Made by a program: the position numbers and the translations under genes | In this document: piece by piece, positions 34,990 to 47,499 of the stretch | Numbering within the stretch: the first letter of the stretch is position 1 | Layout: every line of letters starts with the position of its first letter | Source: Paraspadella gotoi | Lineage: Eukaryota > Chaetognatha | Length of the DNA stretch: 64,000 bases | Direction of reading: 5' to 3' | Assembly: GCA_051294375.1 (NCBI GenBank) | Contig: CM119264.1 | Coordinates: 14,720,682 to 14,784,681, forward strand | The notes under the pieces: model-generated | The model's database searches: none | Told to the model about the DNA's origin: nothing | The model's input: the letters and a program-made list of their open reading frames with translations, nothing else

Positions 34990-35996
34990 TAATTATGACG
35001 AATCGGTTTCACTCCAGGAAATTCACATGCTCGCCCGCGACCAATCCTACCAGTGGGACGATGGGTTCGGCGCAGGCATCTTTTCCTTCAACGACGCGAA
35101 GATTGTTAATCTGATGTACGAATGCACAAAAGTTGCGGAAAAAGCGATATAGTAAGTACTTCATTTAACAATAATAATAAACTTAACAATAGTAACCTGT
35201 AGAAAAGTAAATGTTCCTCACTGTTCGCTGTCCAGATCGTCGTGCAAGAGTCCCTGTTACGTCAACCACAAATGTCGTATGCGAATGCGACGAGAATCCA
35301 TGCGAAAAGATTCCTGCGAAAAAAAAGTAAATATTAACAAAAAAGATAATAAATAAATTATTTTTTAAAAATTAGTTAAATTTATTTCGACAACGATATT
35401 TTTATTTACAATAAAAGAACAGACAATTAAAATTTTAAAAAAAATTCCTTTCAGGAGTTCCAGACGAGATTGCGAGGAAGCCAAAAGAATTTTGAAATAC
35501 GGACGTTGAAAAAACTATATTTGCGGTGAACCTGCATGTATATATAAAAACTGGTACATAATATTTCAATTAATAAATGATTGAAATCGTTAAAGAAGAT
35601 TCCTACAAGATTAAAAACAATGATCTTTGGAGGCGATGACTCTTCCATAGTCCTAAGCCTGACACCCATGACCCTTCCTTCCTTCCTTCTTCCTTGACCC
35701 TTCCTTGACCCTTCCTTCTTCCCCCATCTCCCATGGCCCGCGGTCTCCCCTCCCACCGCCGTCCGCTATCTACGCGATTCTCATGCATTAATCGTACAAT
35801 CTGCGCAAAAATATTTCGCGTTGTTGTTTTATTTATATGCTTATTTATGAGGGCGTAGCGGTGGAACCAAAAAAGAGTTGCCAATCATTTATAACTGGAT
35901 AAGTTTGGAAAAAGGTCCGAAAATATATTAAAGAAAGAAAGAAAGAATAAAGAAAAAGAAAAAAAAAAGGAGGAGAACGAAGGAAGAAAGAAAGAA

Positions 35997-36044
<48 letters not shown>

Positions 36045-36610
36045 GAAAGAAAGAAAGAAAGAAAAGAAACAAAGAAGAAAGAAAAGAAAGAAAGAAACAA
36101 AGAAAGAAAGAAAGAAATAGAAGGATAGAAAAAGAAAAAAGATAGTAAAGAGAAAAAACAGGACATTCATAGTAACATTAAAGAAAAAGTTAGTTGAAAA
36201 AATAGAATATTTTTTAAGAATAAGTGAATAAAAGGTTTTTTTTTGTATTCCGTTTGCGATTTAGAATCACTTTTTTTTCCCTGCGTTTTCCCAACCACGA
36301 GTTTCATCCCGCATGGGCGAGTCAATTCATTCTGGCAGAAAACAACCTCTCTTTCCAGCCCCCGGGTCTTCCCCCCCCACCTTTCCAGAAAAAAAGTTCC
36401 TTGAAAAACTAATTTCCGAGGTGTCTCCAGAAAAACGCCCCCTATTTCGGATTCTCTTGGATTTTCTGACTCTTTCTTCTTTTTATCTCCTCTCTTTTTT
36501 TTGTTCGCTGTCCAGACTCGTCGTGCAAGAGTCCCTGTTACGTCAACCACAAATGTCGATGCGAATGCGACGAGAATCCATGCGAAAAGATTCCTTGCGA
36601 AAAAAAGTAA
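30066..36610 (+). CDS. Astacin-family (M12A) secreted zinc metalloprotease
   Basis: Exons: 30066-30119 (ATG, signal peptide), 30490-30643, 31995-32121, 32326-32504, 33041-33188, 33249-33389, 34049-34180, and a last exon at 36516-36610 (or its copy at 35236). Phases fit through 34180. The signal peptide is MKMKIPVLIVIAVLF. The prodomain has DGQILLQGDMKLDPTQ, whose Asp would be the aspartate switch that keeps the zymogen inactive. The catalytic domain starts WPHGVIPYSID, has the zinc signature HELGHAIGLHHEQCRPERD, and the Met-turn SIMHYGPKYFS. The short tail is cysteine-rich (CKSPCYVNHKCRCEC). Predicted length is about 341 residues, secreted and activated by propeptide removal. The last two exons lie in duplicated sequence, each copy with its own frameshifts, so the C-terminus is uncertain by a few residues. 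Confidence 0.9.
33842..35221. repeat. ~410-base segment present on both sides of an N gap
   Basis: 33842-34253 and 34798-35221 share the same text including an astacin exon, a (GA)n tract and the following intron. Differences are mostly single-base indels. The sequences further left of each copy do not match. Confidence 0.85.
34254..34278. other. Assembly gap (25 N)
   Basis: Run of 25 N directly after the left copy of the duplicated segment. Confidence 1.
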
Positions 36611-37252
36611 ATATTAACAAAAAAGATAATAAATAAATTATATTAAAAAATTAGTTAAAATTTATTTCGACAATGATATTTTATTTACAATAAAAGAAAC
36701 AGACAATTAAAATTTAAAAAAAAATTCCTTTCAGGAGTTCCAGACGAGATTGCGAGGAAGCCAAAAGAATTTTGAAATACGGACGTTGAAAAAACGATAT
36801 TCTGCGGTGAAACTGCATGTATATAATAAAACTGGTACAATAATATTCAATTAATAAATGATTGAAATCGTTAAAGAAGATTCCTACAAGATTAAAACAA
36901 TGATCTTTGGAGCCGATGACTCTTCCATAGTCCTAAGCCTGACACCCATGACCCTTCCTTCCTTCCTTCCTTCCTTGACCCTTCCTTGACCCTTCCTTCC
37001 TTCCCCCATCTCCCATGGCCCCGCGGTCTCCCCTCCCACCGCCGTCCGCTACTACGCGATTCTCATGCATTAATCGTAAATCTGCGCAAAAATATTTCGC
37101 GTTTGTTGTTTTATTTATTGCTTATTTATGGGGCGTAGCGGTGGACCAAAAAAGAGTTGCCAATCATTTATACTGGATAAGTTTGGAAAAAAGGTCCGAA
37201 AAATATTAAAGAAAGAAAGAAAGAATGAAAGAAAAAAAGAGAGAACGAAGGA

Positions 37253-37284
<32 letters not shown>

Positions 37285-37357
37285 GAAGAAGAAAGAAAGA
37301 AAGGATAAGAAAGAAAGAAAGAAAGATAAGAAAAAGAAAGAAAAAGAAAGAAAAGCA

Positions 37358-37392
<35 letters not shown>

Positions 37393-37790
37393 GAAAGAAA
37401 TAGAAGCATAAAGAAAAGAGAATAAAAGATATAGTAAAGAGAAAAAACAGGACATTCATGTAACATTAAAGAAAAAGTTAGGTTGAAAAAATAGAATATT
37501 TTTAAGAATCAAGTGAATAAAAGGTTTTTTTTTTTATTCCGTTTGCGATTTTAGAATCACTTTTTTTTCCCTGCGTTTTCCCAACCGAGTTTCATCCCGC
37601 ATGGCCGATCAATTCATTCTGGCAGAAAACAACCTCTCTTTCCAGCCCCCCGGGTCTTCCCCCCCACCTTTCCAGAAAAAAAGTTCCTTGAAAACTAATT
37701 CCGAAGGTGTCTCCAGAAAAACGCCCCCTATTCGGATTCTCTTGGATTTTCTTACTCTTTTCTTCTTTTTCTCTTCATTAACTTTTTAAT
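35223..37790. repeat. Tandem ~1.28-kb duplication covering the astacin last exon
   Basis: 35223-36502 and 36503-37790 match from the acceptor TTCGCTGTCCAG through the Cys-rich exon, the CCTTCCTTCC patch, a (GAAA)n tract and AAACAACCTCTCTTTCCAGC. They differ almost only by short indels. The exon is frameshifted in the first copy and intact in the second. Confidence 0.85.
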
Positions 37791-38827
37791 TCTCTCTTAA
37801 TACACACTCTTAACATTTTTCCTTCACTCAATCTCCATCTCCATTCTTTTCAAGTTTTTTCCTTTATAATTTTCTTTCTTCAGACTTTAAGCGAACACCC
37901 AAATTCCCTTCCTCCTTCTTCCTTCATTCATCCTTTGATTTTCTTTCTTTCTTCTCTCCATCCTCTTCAATTTAATCCGTTCTCACCCGAACCTCACTCT
38001 TTCTCACCCTTTTCGTTCAACCACCTCGATTCTACTCATCCCTTTATTTTTGTTTACTCTTCGTTCGCTCGCTGAATCGAGCGGTTGATTAACCTACGAA
38101 TTTCCAACTTTTTACAAACACCAACAAGGCGCACTTTGTGCCTGGCATTTAAAACTATTTAAAAAGATAAAACTCTATTTTCATGCATATATTTAATCTC
38201 TCCTCATAACTTTTTTTTTCTTAAAACTTTTTTTAAGTTCCTTCCGTGACTTTTCCCCTCGCTTTCTTCTGGTTTCTTTCGGCTCAATGCTTACATCTAA
38301 TCCCTTTCCATTTTTCGCCATTTTGTCCTAAAACCGGCAAATTCGTCTTCTCGACATTCCTTTCTGTTTTCTCCTCCAATTTCATCCCAGATCCTGGCTT
38401 TTTCCTCTGCGTTTTAACAACCCTCTCATGTTTCTCCTCGACCCTCCCTCCCTCTTCGTTCTCTTCCCCTTCTCTTCCTCCTTTTCCTCATTCTCCTCTT
38501 TCCTCCCCTTCCGCCTCTTCCTCCAGTAATTTCCGGTCCCGCCCATCTCACGTCTCCAGAGTGGAACAGGCGGACTTACGCCTTAAATCCATTTGTAAAT
38601 GATAATTTATTGTCGGCGCGCGGCCGATCGGAAAAATAGTGCGAGACTTGGGTGGCGCCAGAGAGGAGAAGCGAAAGAGGTGGTTGTCCAAATTCCCGGC
38701 GAAGGCGAAGCCGTTTTACCTGCTAAAGAATCATCCAGGAGTTGCATGCGAAATGATTAGTACTTCCGAAAAGATTAGTTCTGAAAACAATTAATTAATT
38801 AATTAATTTAATTAATTAATTAAATTT
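37791..38827. other. Pyrimidine-rich non-coding interval
   Basis: Long C/T-rich stretch on the plus strand giving Ser/Phe/Pro-rich false frames. No exon was supported. Confidence 0.45.
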
Positions 38828-38840
38828 AGAGAGAGAAGAG

Positions 38841-38890
<50 letters not shown>

Positions 38891-38931
38891 AGAGAAGAGA
38901 GAGGAGAGGAGAGAAGAGAGAGAGAAGAGAG
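38828..38931. repeat. (GA)n microsatellite
   Basis: Interrupted GA tract, preceded by an AATT tandem patch (38787-38826). Confidence 0.9.
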
Positions 38932-39092
38932 TCAGCCTCGTTTCCGTTCACCTCGCAGATTCTTCCGTCGCTAATTTTCTCCCATCAAACGGTTTTATTC
39001 TTCTTCCTCCGTCGGGTCTTCCTCAGTTTTGGCTTCTCCCACTTGTCCCGAAATGACCCCACGCGATCCGAATCGACCCTTAATGACCCCGA

Positions 39093-39963
39093 ATGTACTC
39101 GGACTTTGAAGACTGTCTCTTCGAAGACGGTAAAGCTTGGACCTGCGGTACGTTGTCGGTCGGTCGGTCCGTCATTCTGTTACTCTGTATGATCTACTAT
39201 ACTACCTAATCCCTCATACTCATTCGCTCTAACCTCGGACAGACAGAAAACTTCTTACCCACGTCCTTCGCTTTTAAAAGTTTTGTAATGCCATCGGGAA
39301 GAATTTTAGATTGTATCGTTTGCACGCACGCACCTTTGAACGTGCTCACATTTTCGTACTGCACATTGAAAAATTCGACGCCATAAGTCGATTACTCGCT
39401 TTCTTCGCTTTGTCACCAGCGTCAACAAAAAGAGCATGGAGCCCGAACCAGTTTTGACGCGAGTGAGGCGTAACAACGAGCATTTTCTCTTCCCACCGAG
39501 CAATCTTGGGTCTGCGCCCCTTTGGTGTCAATGCTAGCGAGCGGGACGGGACGTCTAACCCACTAATAGGACCGTACTACAGCCAGATCCTAATTTCTGA
39601 AGCTTGCAAATAACAAGCGGTAATTTTGTCCTGTCAGTGTGGCACTAACGAGTGGAACATCTACGTCTCCATCTCCGACTTAAAATCTCCGAGTCCGCTC
39701 TTTGAACTCGCTTCCTCCGACCCAACCAAGAATAAACAAATTCCGGATTCCGGATTCCAGCCTCGGCCATTTTTACAGTTTTCTGAAGACGGGAACATCA
39801 TAAAACCTTCGCGATTTGTGAAAAGAGGGCGTTTGACGAAAACGGCGAGATTCTCATGGAAATAGCCGGGTTCGTCATTCAGCAGGCAATCACCATAACA
39901 CCGACGCCAATAACATCAACAACAGCAACAAGGCCGACGAAGCAAACGGCATTAAAACCCTGA
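39093..39963 (+). CDS. Fragments resembling a C-type lectin domain
   Basis: At 39093-39147 a frame reads YSDFEDCLFEDGKAWTCG and ends at a GTACGT donor. At about 39792-39963 another reads KTFAICEKRAFDENGEIL and ends in a Thr/Pro-rich tail. The two match the end of a C-type lectin domain (EDC...GKxW...C...FxICE). However, their phases do not join directly, and a third frame (39638-39865, after TTTTGTCCTGTCAG, reading CGTNEWNIYVSISDLKS) is also open and overlaps. There may be sequence errors, an unseen exon, or a dead gene. No upstream half of the domain was found. Confidence 0.3.
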
Positions 39964-41140
39964 ATAGTGATTATTATGATGAAAGGTGTTTGGTAGTGGG
40001 GTTGTGAGGTGAGAGGCAGTGAGGCAGCTAGAATATAAGCGTCTGGCTTCAAGGTACAAAGATCACCTTGATTGGCTGATCATAAATCGGTTGAGAAGTC
40101 AATGGAACAACTGAGACGCGGAAAAGGGTAAGGGTTCTTGACAAAACGGAGAACGGAGGTAAGGAAAGGGGAAACTGGGTTTGTTTCTACCGCTTTCAGT
40201 CAAAAACAACTCGTGAACTCGTGAACTCGTGAGGCTGCGTAGGCTTTTTGCCTTTGCCATTTACGATTCGTTTCGTGCCAGTTGTTGCGAATGTTTATTT
40301 CTTTGACTCTGTCATTTCGCTTCTCGTCCCGGAATCGTCATTATCGCCCTCGTTTTTAGGATTCAAACCGAATCGTTTGTCGAAACTTTCATTAGGAGGA
40401 AAGAGAAAGACCTCGGGAAGAAAGAGACCCAGTTCCGGACAACCCAGAAACAAAAGTCGCCGCCGTCGTCTTCTTCTTCGTCTCCTTCCTCCCGAAGTCA
40501 TAATTTACGATCTTCGCACGTGAGCAATTTTCTTTCGTCTCGGCTCGTTTATTTCATTTAATAAGAATAAGAAAACGGGGTAAACGAAACAGCGTAAAGA
40601 AGCAGACGATTGCGACGAAACAGTAGCATGGGATGAGATTGGGGGGGGGGCGAGTGGGTTTGCGCTCTGTCGCGTCGCGCAGAGATTTTTGCGTTTTAAC
40701 GTTTTTAACGTCGGGAAACAAAATCCTCTCGAAATCCACTCGAACGGAAAAAGATGGAAAACGAAATTGCTTTTGGCTCTTGTCTCGCGATGAGAAATAG
40801 AAAGATTTATTGGGATGAACTCGAGGACTGGGCCATAATCGTCAAACGCTGAGATATTGGAAGGGCAAGAAGAGTGAATGAGCTAACCCTTTGCCGCCAG
40901 AGGTCACCATGGACAATCCGTCTCTGTCCACGTCTTTTGTTTTATTTCTTTTCCTTGGATCAAGTCTTTGTTTCTATTTTGTCTTTTATGATTAATTTGG
41001 GTTTCGTCTTGGTTTGCGGCGAATGTTCGCCACCTGAGCCTCGGATGACGAACTTTGTAGAATTAGGAATCATGCAACATCGAAATAGGAAATTATATTA
41101 TTGCTTTTCTTTGCTTTATTTGTTATATATTTGTAAAATC
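39964..41140 (+). other. Interval with weak exon candidates
   Basis: 40395-40520 lies between CATTAG and CACGTGAGC and reads a Lys/Arg/Ser-rich peptide. At 40910 CACCATGG starts a 28-codon hydrophobic frame. Neither connects to other exons, so I make no gene call. Confidence 0.25.
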
Positions 41141-43538
41141 TAAAAATATTCACAGCAGGGAGCTCGAAAATATTTTTCTTTGCCGGAAAAGAGAAAATTT
41201 CAAAAAATGTAAATTCAAAGGCGAAACTAAATCTTAAAAAAAGGAAAAAAGTAGCTAAAATGAGAAGATTATTGAATATTTTTTAAACATTTTGTCGAAA
41301 TGGAAAAGAAAAAGAAAATGGAAACTAGCAAATGAAAGTGTAATCAAAACCAAGTCACGCAATCAAGAGAGAGAGAGGAAGAAGGAAATTGTGAGAGGGA
41401 GAGAGAGAAGAGGAAATATGGTGAGGCGAGGAGAAAGAAAATTAATTTTTATTTCTCTCACGGGAAACAGAAAAAAGCACCAATTTGGGAATTCGGACTT
41501 TTGGGTTGTAGTCGGGGTAAGAGTGAAAGGAGGAATAGGAGTAAAGAAAAGAAAGAAAAAGAGAGATAGAGTGAAGGAAAAGAAAGGAAGCAGCATAGTG
41601 AAAAAAAATTTAAAAGGGTGATATTGCGTGAGAAGTTAAATCAACTTAAAAATGAGATTATAGCAAGACAAGGTAGTAAAGGATTTTAAATTAGTCCGCT
41701 ACAGAAATTTAGTTGTACTCTTCTATTGAGAACTATTCCCTTTATTATTTGCTATCAAATAATTGTAAATGATTCCTCTTTTTTTTAACATTTTTTTTCT
41801 CGGTTTCGCACCCTTAATTTAAAAAAAAATCGATTAAAAGAAAAGACATCCACCTGAGACAGGGATTCGATTCAATTAATTATTTTCCTTCTCCTAAGCA
41901 AAAATAGGTTATATATCGGGCTGAGGGGGCGGGGGAAACCCCGGAGGAAGAGCTTTACAACGAAGCGTTTCAAATTGCGCAGTTTGTATAATGTAAATGT
42001 TTCATGGGATTTTTAGAGTAGGTACAGTTGGAGGAGTTTGTATACGTATAAGTTGTTTTTTTTTTAAACTTATTTACAACGAAATTTAACTGATAACAAT
42101 TCCTTTTGGCGAGGAAAAAAAAATTTTAAAAATTAAAATTTTGAAATCTCCTAGGTATAAAAATTATTCTGAAACGTTTCTTTTACAACGTAATAGGTTT
42201 TAACTTTTAAATATTAAGTGTAAATGTTTTTTCTACTTTCCTTATCGGAGCGACTAAATTGTATTTTAAGCTTCTAAATTATTTTTTCATTACTTTTAAT
42301 GATTAGTTTTATTTCCCGAGAAATTTGTAAAAAAAAAACCTAAAGACGATGATTTTTTTTTTCATTTTGAATGTGTTTTTTTTTTTTTTATAAAAACTCC
42401 CGACGAACTTTCTCGCCGAAACGAAAGAGTGCGAAAGCACTGGTGAGACGATTACATAACTCGCTAGACTCATGTCATTTTAATTTTTAAGTTATTACGA
42501 GAACTTAACAGTGAGCTACATAAAAGTAACCGGCCTTGTCTGAACGTAACATTTAAGTTATTTAATTAGTCCTTTGTTTTTGTTTATGACTGACATAAAT
42601 TAGATCATTGGCGTGGAAGTGATGTTCCCTCATCAAGAGTTCGTTCGTCCTGACATTGAAATCGAAATCATCTCCCCTCCTTGCCCTCAGATTTTTTGTC
42701 GTCCCCCCCACCCATCTTTCCCCCAATCTAGAACCAACCACCTTCGTCCCAACACCTTCGGCCCAACCACGATGAGGGGAAAGAGATAAAGATCGACTCG
42801 CTGATTTATTTCTCTAGGGTGAATCAAGGGTGTGGCACTTGGTGTAGGGCGCGGATATATCCCGGTCTTTTCTAATAATGTTACGATCGACATTTTTTAA
42901 AATTGTAAATGAATAATAAAAAATAAGTAATATACTAAGTTACGACACTTCTATAAAAAAAATAATCAAGTGAATTCAAAACAATCGTTAACGTTAATTA
43001 AAGTTAAGATTAAAGTTAAAGATTAAAGTTAAGATTAAAAACCAAAACGTGGTCATTAACATCTTTTCAGAGGATGACACAATTTTTGTCCGAAGGAAAA
43101 ATCCCTTTGCTTTAACTTGAAACATTTTGAGGGGATTTTCGTCTCTACGAAAACGATGCGAGGCAGAACTAAAAACCGTCAATCAAGAGAAAAGATTAAC
43201 TTTTTCTGGTTTTTTTTTCCTGTCGAACGGGTGACGTCACTCTCGCATATTACGACATCCTGGATCGAAGGAAGTTGGTTTACACTCGGGACGAACTATT
43301 TGGTGACTAAAAATATCAGCGACCGGAACTCGTGGATTCGCTTTCCAGAATGTTCCGGCGACAAGACGGCAAGTGATTGTTAAATTTCCCTCGAAATTAA
43401 GAACTAAAAAAACCTAATAATAATAACATGGTGAACTTTAAATAAAACCTATCCTCGAATTAATCGCGATCGAACAAAACCGCGGAAAAAAGCCTCCATT
43501 TCGATCTCCTTGAACGATCCTCGCACTCGGTTTTAAAG
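41141..43538. other. AT-rich interval with scattered exon-like bits
   Basis: 42613-42690 reads GVEVMFPHQEFVRPDIEIEI, and 43070-43120 after TTTTCAG reads DDTIFVRRKNPFALT then stops. A TGACGTCA lies at 43232. None of these could be chained into a model. Confidence 0.25.
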
Positions 43539-43636
43539 ATCGCGATTTGATCGATATTGTAGGAGAATTTCAATCGTCACGGGAATTTCACTTTGAAAAC
43601 AACGATTTCAAGGAGATGCATCGCGAAGAAACGCAG
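43539..43636 (+). CDS. Candidate internal exon, unknown protein
   Basis: Between TTTTAAAG and a CAG/GTAATG donor, open in one frame and reading VGEFQSSREFHFENNDFKEM. Ends in phase 0. It could be upstream of the carrier gene at 44161, but joining to the acceptor at 44150 in this phase gives an early stop, so a direct coding link is unlikely. Confidence 0.3.
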
Positions 43637-44160
43637 GTAATGTTGGTTTTTTGTTTTTGTTGGCTTGTTTTTTTGATTGTTTTTTTTTCTAGTTTTTTTG
43701 TTGTATTTTCTTATCAATCGTTTTATACATCGCTTCGCTCGATATGACTTTGCCATATCCGTGAGTTAACATCTACGAAAAGAAATAAACATAAAAAAAA
43801 AAAAAAGGAATAACTGCATGACATTAATTGGGTTCATCGACCTTCGTGATGTAGCCTCCACGACCTCCTCAGGATACGGTGTGTCGGTTTATACGGTTTA
43901 ACCTCTTCTTTTTTTTTCGGTGTAAATTTTCTTTCACTTTAAAGTTTAATTTACATTTACGCGAGAATGTCACGCTCGATACAGGATAAGTCAATAAGTG
44001 TAAAAATCTCACTTTGATCAATGTTATCAATTCAGAATTATAATTTTCTTCGAATATTTTTTACCTAAATATTTCAAATTTAGTATGGTCTCTTAAAATT
44101 TTTAAATTTTTGTACCGAATTTAAAAAAAAAATGATTATGTTTACTTCAGAAATCTACTC

Positions 44161-46069
44161 ATGGCTGAATTTGACGCTCACGATCCTTTCATCGTCGACT
44201 CTCCCAGCGCCATCTTTCTCAGAAATATTTTTCTGTCTCGTTTTCTCGACGCAAAACTGACGCCGCGCGGCACCGTCGCCGCTCAAGGAATCTCCGTCGC
44301 CCAATCAAATTCCGGCGCCGACGGAGCAGAAAACGCCGGATCGAAGACGGACGGTGCCGAGAGTCTCGACGACGAGGAAAGCGTTCCGTCGTCGTCAAAG
44401 ACGCCGGGATTGTCTACGTCTCTCTGGTCGACGTCGGCGTCTTCGGCGTTCGTGTCGATAAACTGGGATCGTAAATCGATTTACGGAAGAGAAACTTGGA
44501 AAGAATCTTCGAATGTCTCGTCCGACTCTTCCCCTTCTTCTTCCCTTTCCCCCTCTCCCTCACTCCTATCCTCTCTCTCCCTCCGCGCCTTTATCGCCGG
44601 CGCGGTCGCCGGCGTCGTCTCCAGAACGGCCACCGCGCCGTTGGATCGGGTCAAGGTCATCCTTCAAGCGGAAACCGGCGCCTCTGCGACGGCGACGCTG
44701 GCGTCGTTACGCGGCGTCCTCGCTCGCGAAGGCGTGTTCGCTCTGTGGCGCGGCAACGGCGTCAACGTGCTCAAGATCGCGCCGGAAACCGCCATCAAGT
44801 TTGCGGCGTTCGAGGAAGCGAAAGCGGCGCTGCGGCGTCGTCGAGGCGGCGCCCAAACTCTCGGCGTCGGAGAGAGATTCTTGGCCGGCGCCTCCGCTGG
44901 CGCCATCGCACAAACATGTACTTATATATGTTTTTAATAAATTAAATTAATTTAAATAATTTTCCAACAAAAGCCGTGAATCAGTGTTTGTGTCCGTCTG
45001 TGTGTTTTGTTCTCTCTTCATGTCAGTCTGTCTGACCCTCTTGATTTAAAAACAACGAAAAAAATAGACCAGTTATACAATCAACTAGAAGAGAGAAGGG
45101 AGAAAAAGATTTCATTACACCGACATACCATAATAAAATATATATATTTAAAAATATAATATATATAATAAAATATCATTAGATATCTAGAGAACTTTCA
45201 CAACAAAGGCGAATCGACTGAAAAGAAAGAAAATCGATTTTTTATCTTTTTTCCCTTCGGCTTCGCAACGAAACGGATTGAAATTAAATATAGGTTTTTT
45301 CAGGCCAAATGTATTATTAACATCGGCGCTGATGATTTAATAAAAACATTTTTTTGTAATCGAGAAGACTTTATGAAACATTATTGGCCGAATTATTCTT
45401 TTATCCAAACCTAAGGCATCTACCCGCTGGAAATCCTGAAGACACGCTTGATCGTCTCAACCTCCAGCGACTTTTCGGGCATCGTCAGCTGCGCTCGGCA
45501 CTGTTTCCGGTCCGGAGGCGTCAGGTAAATGACGGCGTCATAAATGTACCGTGCCGATAATTTAAAACGATAGTGAAAAAAAGTATTAAATGTTTATTCT
45601 CAGATGCTTTTTCCGTGGCTACGTGCCTAACATCCTCGGCATTATCCCTTACGCGGGAATCGATCTCACCGTCTACGAGTTTTTGAAGGAAGAATTGAGC
45701 GATCGATTTCGGGATCCCTCAACGATATCTCCGGAAGCCTCCGATCGAGACTCCACGCCCATTTCCGGGTCGAAACCGCCTCCTTGCGTCGCCTGCCTTC
45801 TCGTGTGCGGCGTTGTGTCATCCTCGTGCGGCCAGATCGCCTCGTATCCGCTTGCGCTCGTGCGCGTGCGTATGCAAGCCGGAAGCGACGGCGCACGCGC
45901 GACCATGACGTCGATCGCTAGAGGGATTTGGGAGGCAAGCGGCTTGAGGGGATTCTATCGCGGGTTGGGTCCGAATCTCTTGAAGGTGGCGCCGGCTTTC
46001 GCCATCTCTTATGCCGTCTATGAGAACGTCAAGGCGAGGCTGGGTGGCGTGAGTGAGAGGAGTAAATAA
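44161..46069 (+). CDS. Mitochondrial carrier of the SCaMC (ATP-Mg/Pi) group
   Basis: Exons 44161-44917, 45416-45524 and 45604-46069 (TAA). Phases fit and the product is 443 residues. All three carrier repeats are present with signatures PLDRVK, PLEILK and PLALVR. LWRGNGVNVLKIAPETAIKF, GYVPNILGIIPYAGIDL and SSCGQIASYPLALVRVRMQ are nearly diagnostic of SCaMC (SLC25A23/24/25), which exchange ATP-Mg for phosphate across the inner mitochondrial membrane. The first ~140 residues are Ser/Asp/Ala-rich and contain no EF-hand, whereas canonical SCaMCs have Ca2+-binding EF-hands there. The frame is open upstream of the ATG to the acceptor at 44150 (adding NLL), so an upstream exon with EF-hands is possible. 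Otherwise this is a short SCaMC lacking the calcium domain. Confidence 0.9.
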
Positions 46070-47276
46070 AAAGAAGTCAATTCACTAAAAGAGTGAGGTT
46101 GATTGCAAAATCACGATTGTTTAATGATGTTTGAAATTAAATATATACATGTACCTGTTTAAAGACCAAAACCAATCAGATCTCAGATTTTGTTGTTTCC
46201 CGCAGTTCAATAGTCATGTTATTTTCGTGTCATTTGTCATCGAAAAGGCTGAAATTTGTCATGTTCATTGACTTTTTTGCCTTTTTTTTTGACGGTTTAT
46301 AATTTTCGTCTTAAATTTTTAATCATCGCATTAAAATTCAATTTTTGTTTTGTGTTCCCCTTCTTTTTTTTATTACCTATAGAATAAAAAATTACGTTTA
46401 TTCACAAATTCTTTGTTTGAATGACGGCAACGTGAAAGACTGGAGAGTTAATCGCGTTGGTCATTAGTTTTCAACTTCGTGAATGCAAAGATTATGAGTA
46501 ACCAGTTTTCGCTCGCTGGCTCAAATTCACCCGTTGATTCGCCAATCTTATATAAAAAGCGCGTATTCAGACTGGCTAATTAATTAAGAAAAGCCCTTTG
46601 AACAATTTTTTTTCTCACGTCCCGCTAGAATCAAATTTTTGAAGGCGATTGAGTCTCGTCAATTCGTGCTTATCAAGACAACATCAAAGAAATAAAAAAA
46701 AAGATGAAACCCTCCTGTGCCCTATTTAAGTAATCACAAAGAGAACGAAACTAATACAACGCCAAGGGAGCAATTAGAACGGAAATAACAAAACGAAATG
46801 AACGCAGTTTGCATAACAACTCGATTCACCACCGCCGATCGTTAACAACGCGAGGCTACCTCGCCGGCGGCCCGCTCGTATTCGCGACTCGACAGTGTTC
46901 GACACTGTGCGACATTGTTCGACACTGTTCGAACTTCGAACAAACAATCAACAATGAATAAACAATCAACAAACAACAGTCCAACTTCTGTTTGTTCGAG
47001 GTAAAGACATTGATCTATTTGAACAAATTAAAAAGCGGAGAATTACTTCTTTCGAAAAAACTTATGAAGGCAACAGAGTTTATTCGTTTTTCCCGTTAAG
47101 AGCGCTGAGTTGCAAAAAAAACAAAACAGGCGCAGTTGTGAAAATCATTTCAAATGTATAAATTAATAACTAGATTTCACAACTATCTTTATTTTCGCCG
47201 ACCAAATAAGTTAAATAAGCATAAGCAAAAGCATAAGTAATAAGCATTCATGACGTACTAAAAAATTTAGATAATG
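46070..47276. other. Intergenic, no gene seen
   Basis: AT-rich. 46888-46940 holds imperfect tandem copies of GTTCGACACTGT. Nothing coding was supported. Confidence 0.45.
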
Positions 47277-47455
47277 ATAGAAAGAAAGAAGAAAGAAAGA
47301 AAGAAAAAAGAAAGAAAGAAATGAAAAGATAGAAAGAAAAAAGAAAGGAAGAAAGAAAGATAGAAATAAGTAAAAAAAGAAAGAAACAAAGAAACAAAGA
47401 AAGAAAGAAAGAGAAAAAGATATAAAAAAAGAAAGAAACAAAGAAAGAAAGAAAA
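47277..47455. repeat. (GAAA)n microsatellite, interrupted
   Basis: Imperfect GAAA/AAAG tract giving false Phe/Ser/Leu frames on the minus strand. Confidence 0.9.
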
Positions 47456-47499
47456 CAAGGAATGGTTATTTCAAGGTGTTGCATAACTTTATTTTTACT

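Noticed and set aside
34712-35152. A second astacin-like gene to the right of the gap
   Set aside because: It is the duplicated copy of the same exon with indels, not a separate gene.
35845-37466. Phe/Ser/Leu frames on the minus strand
   Set aside because: Translation of (GAAA)n tracts.
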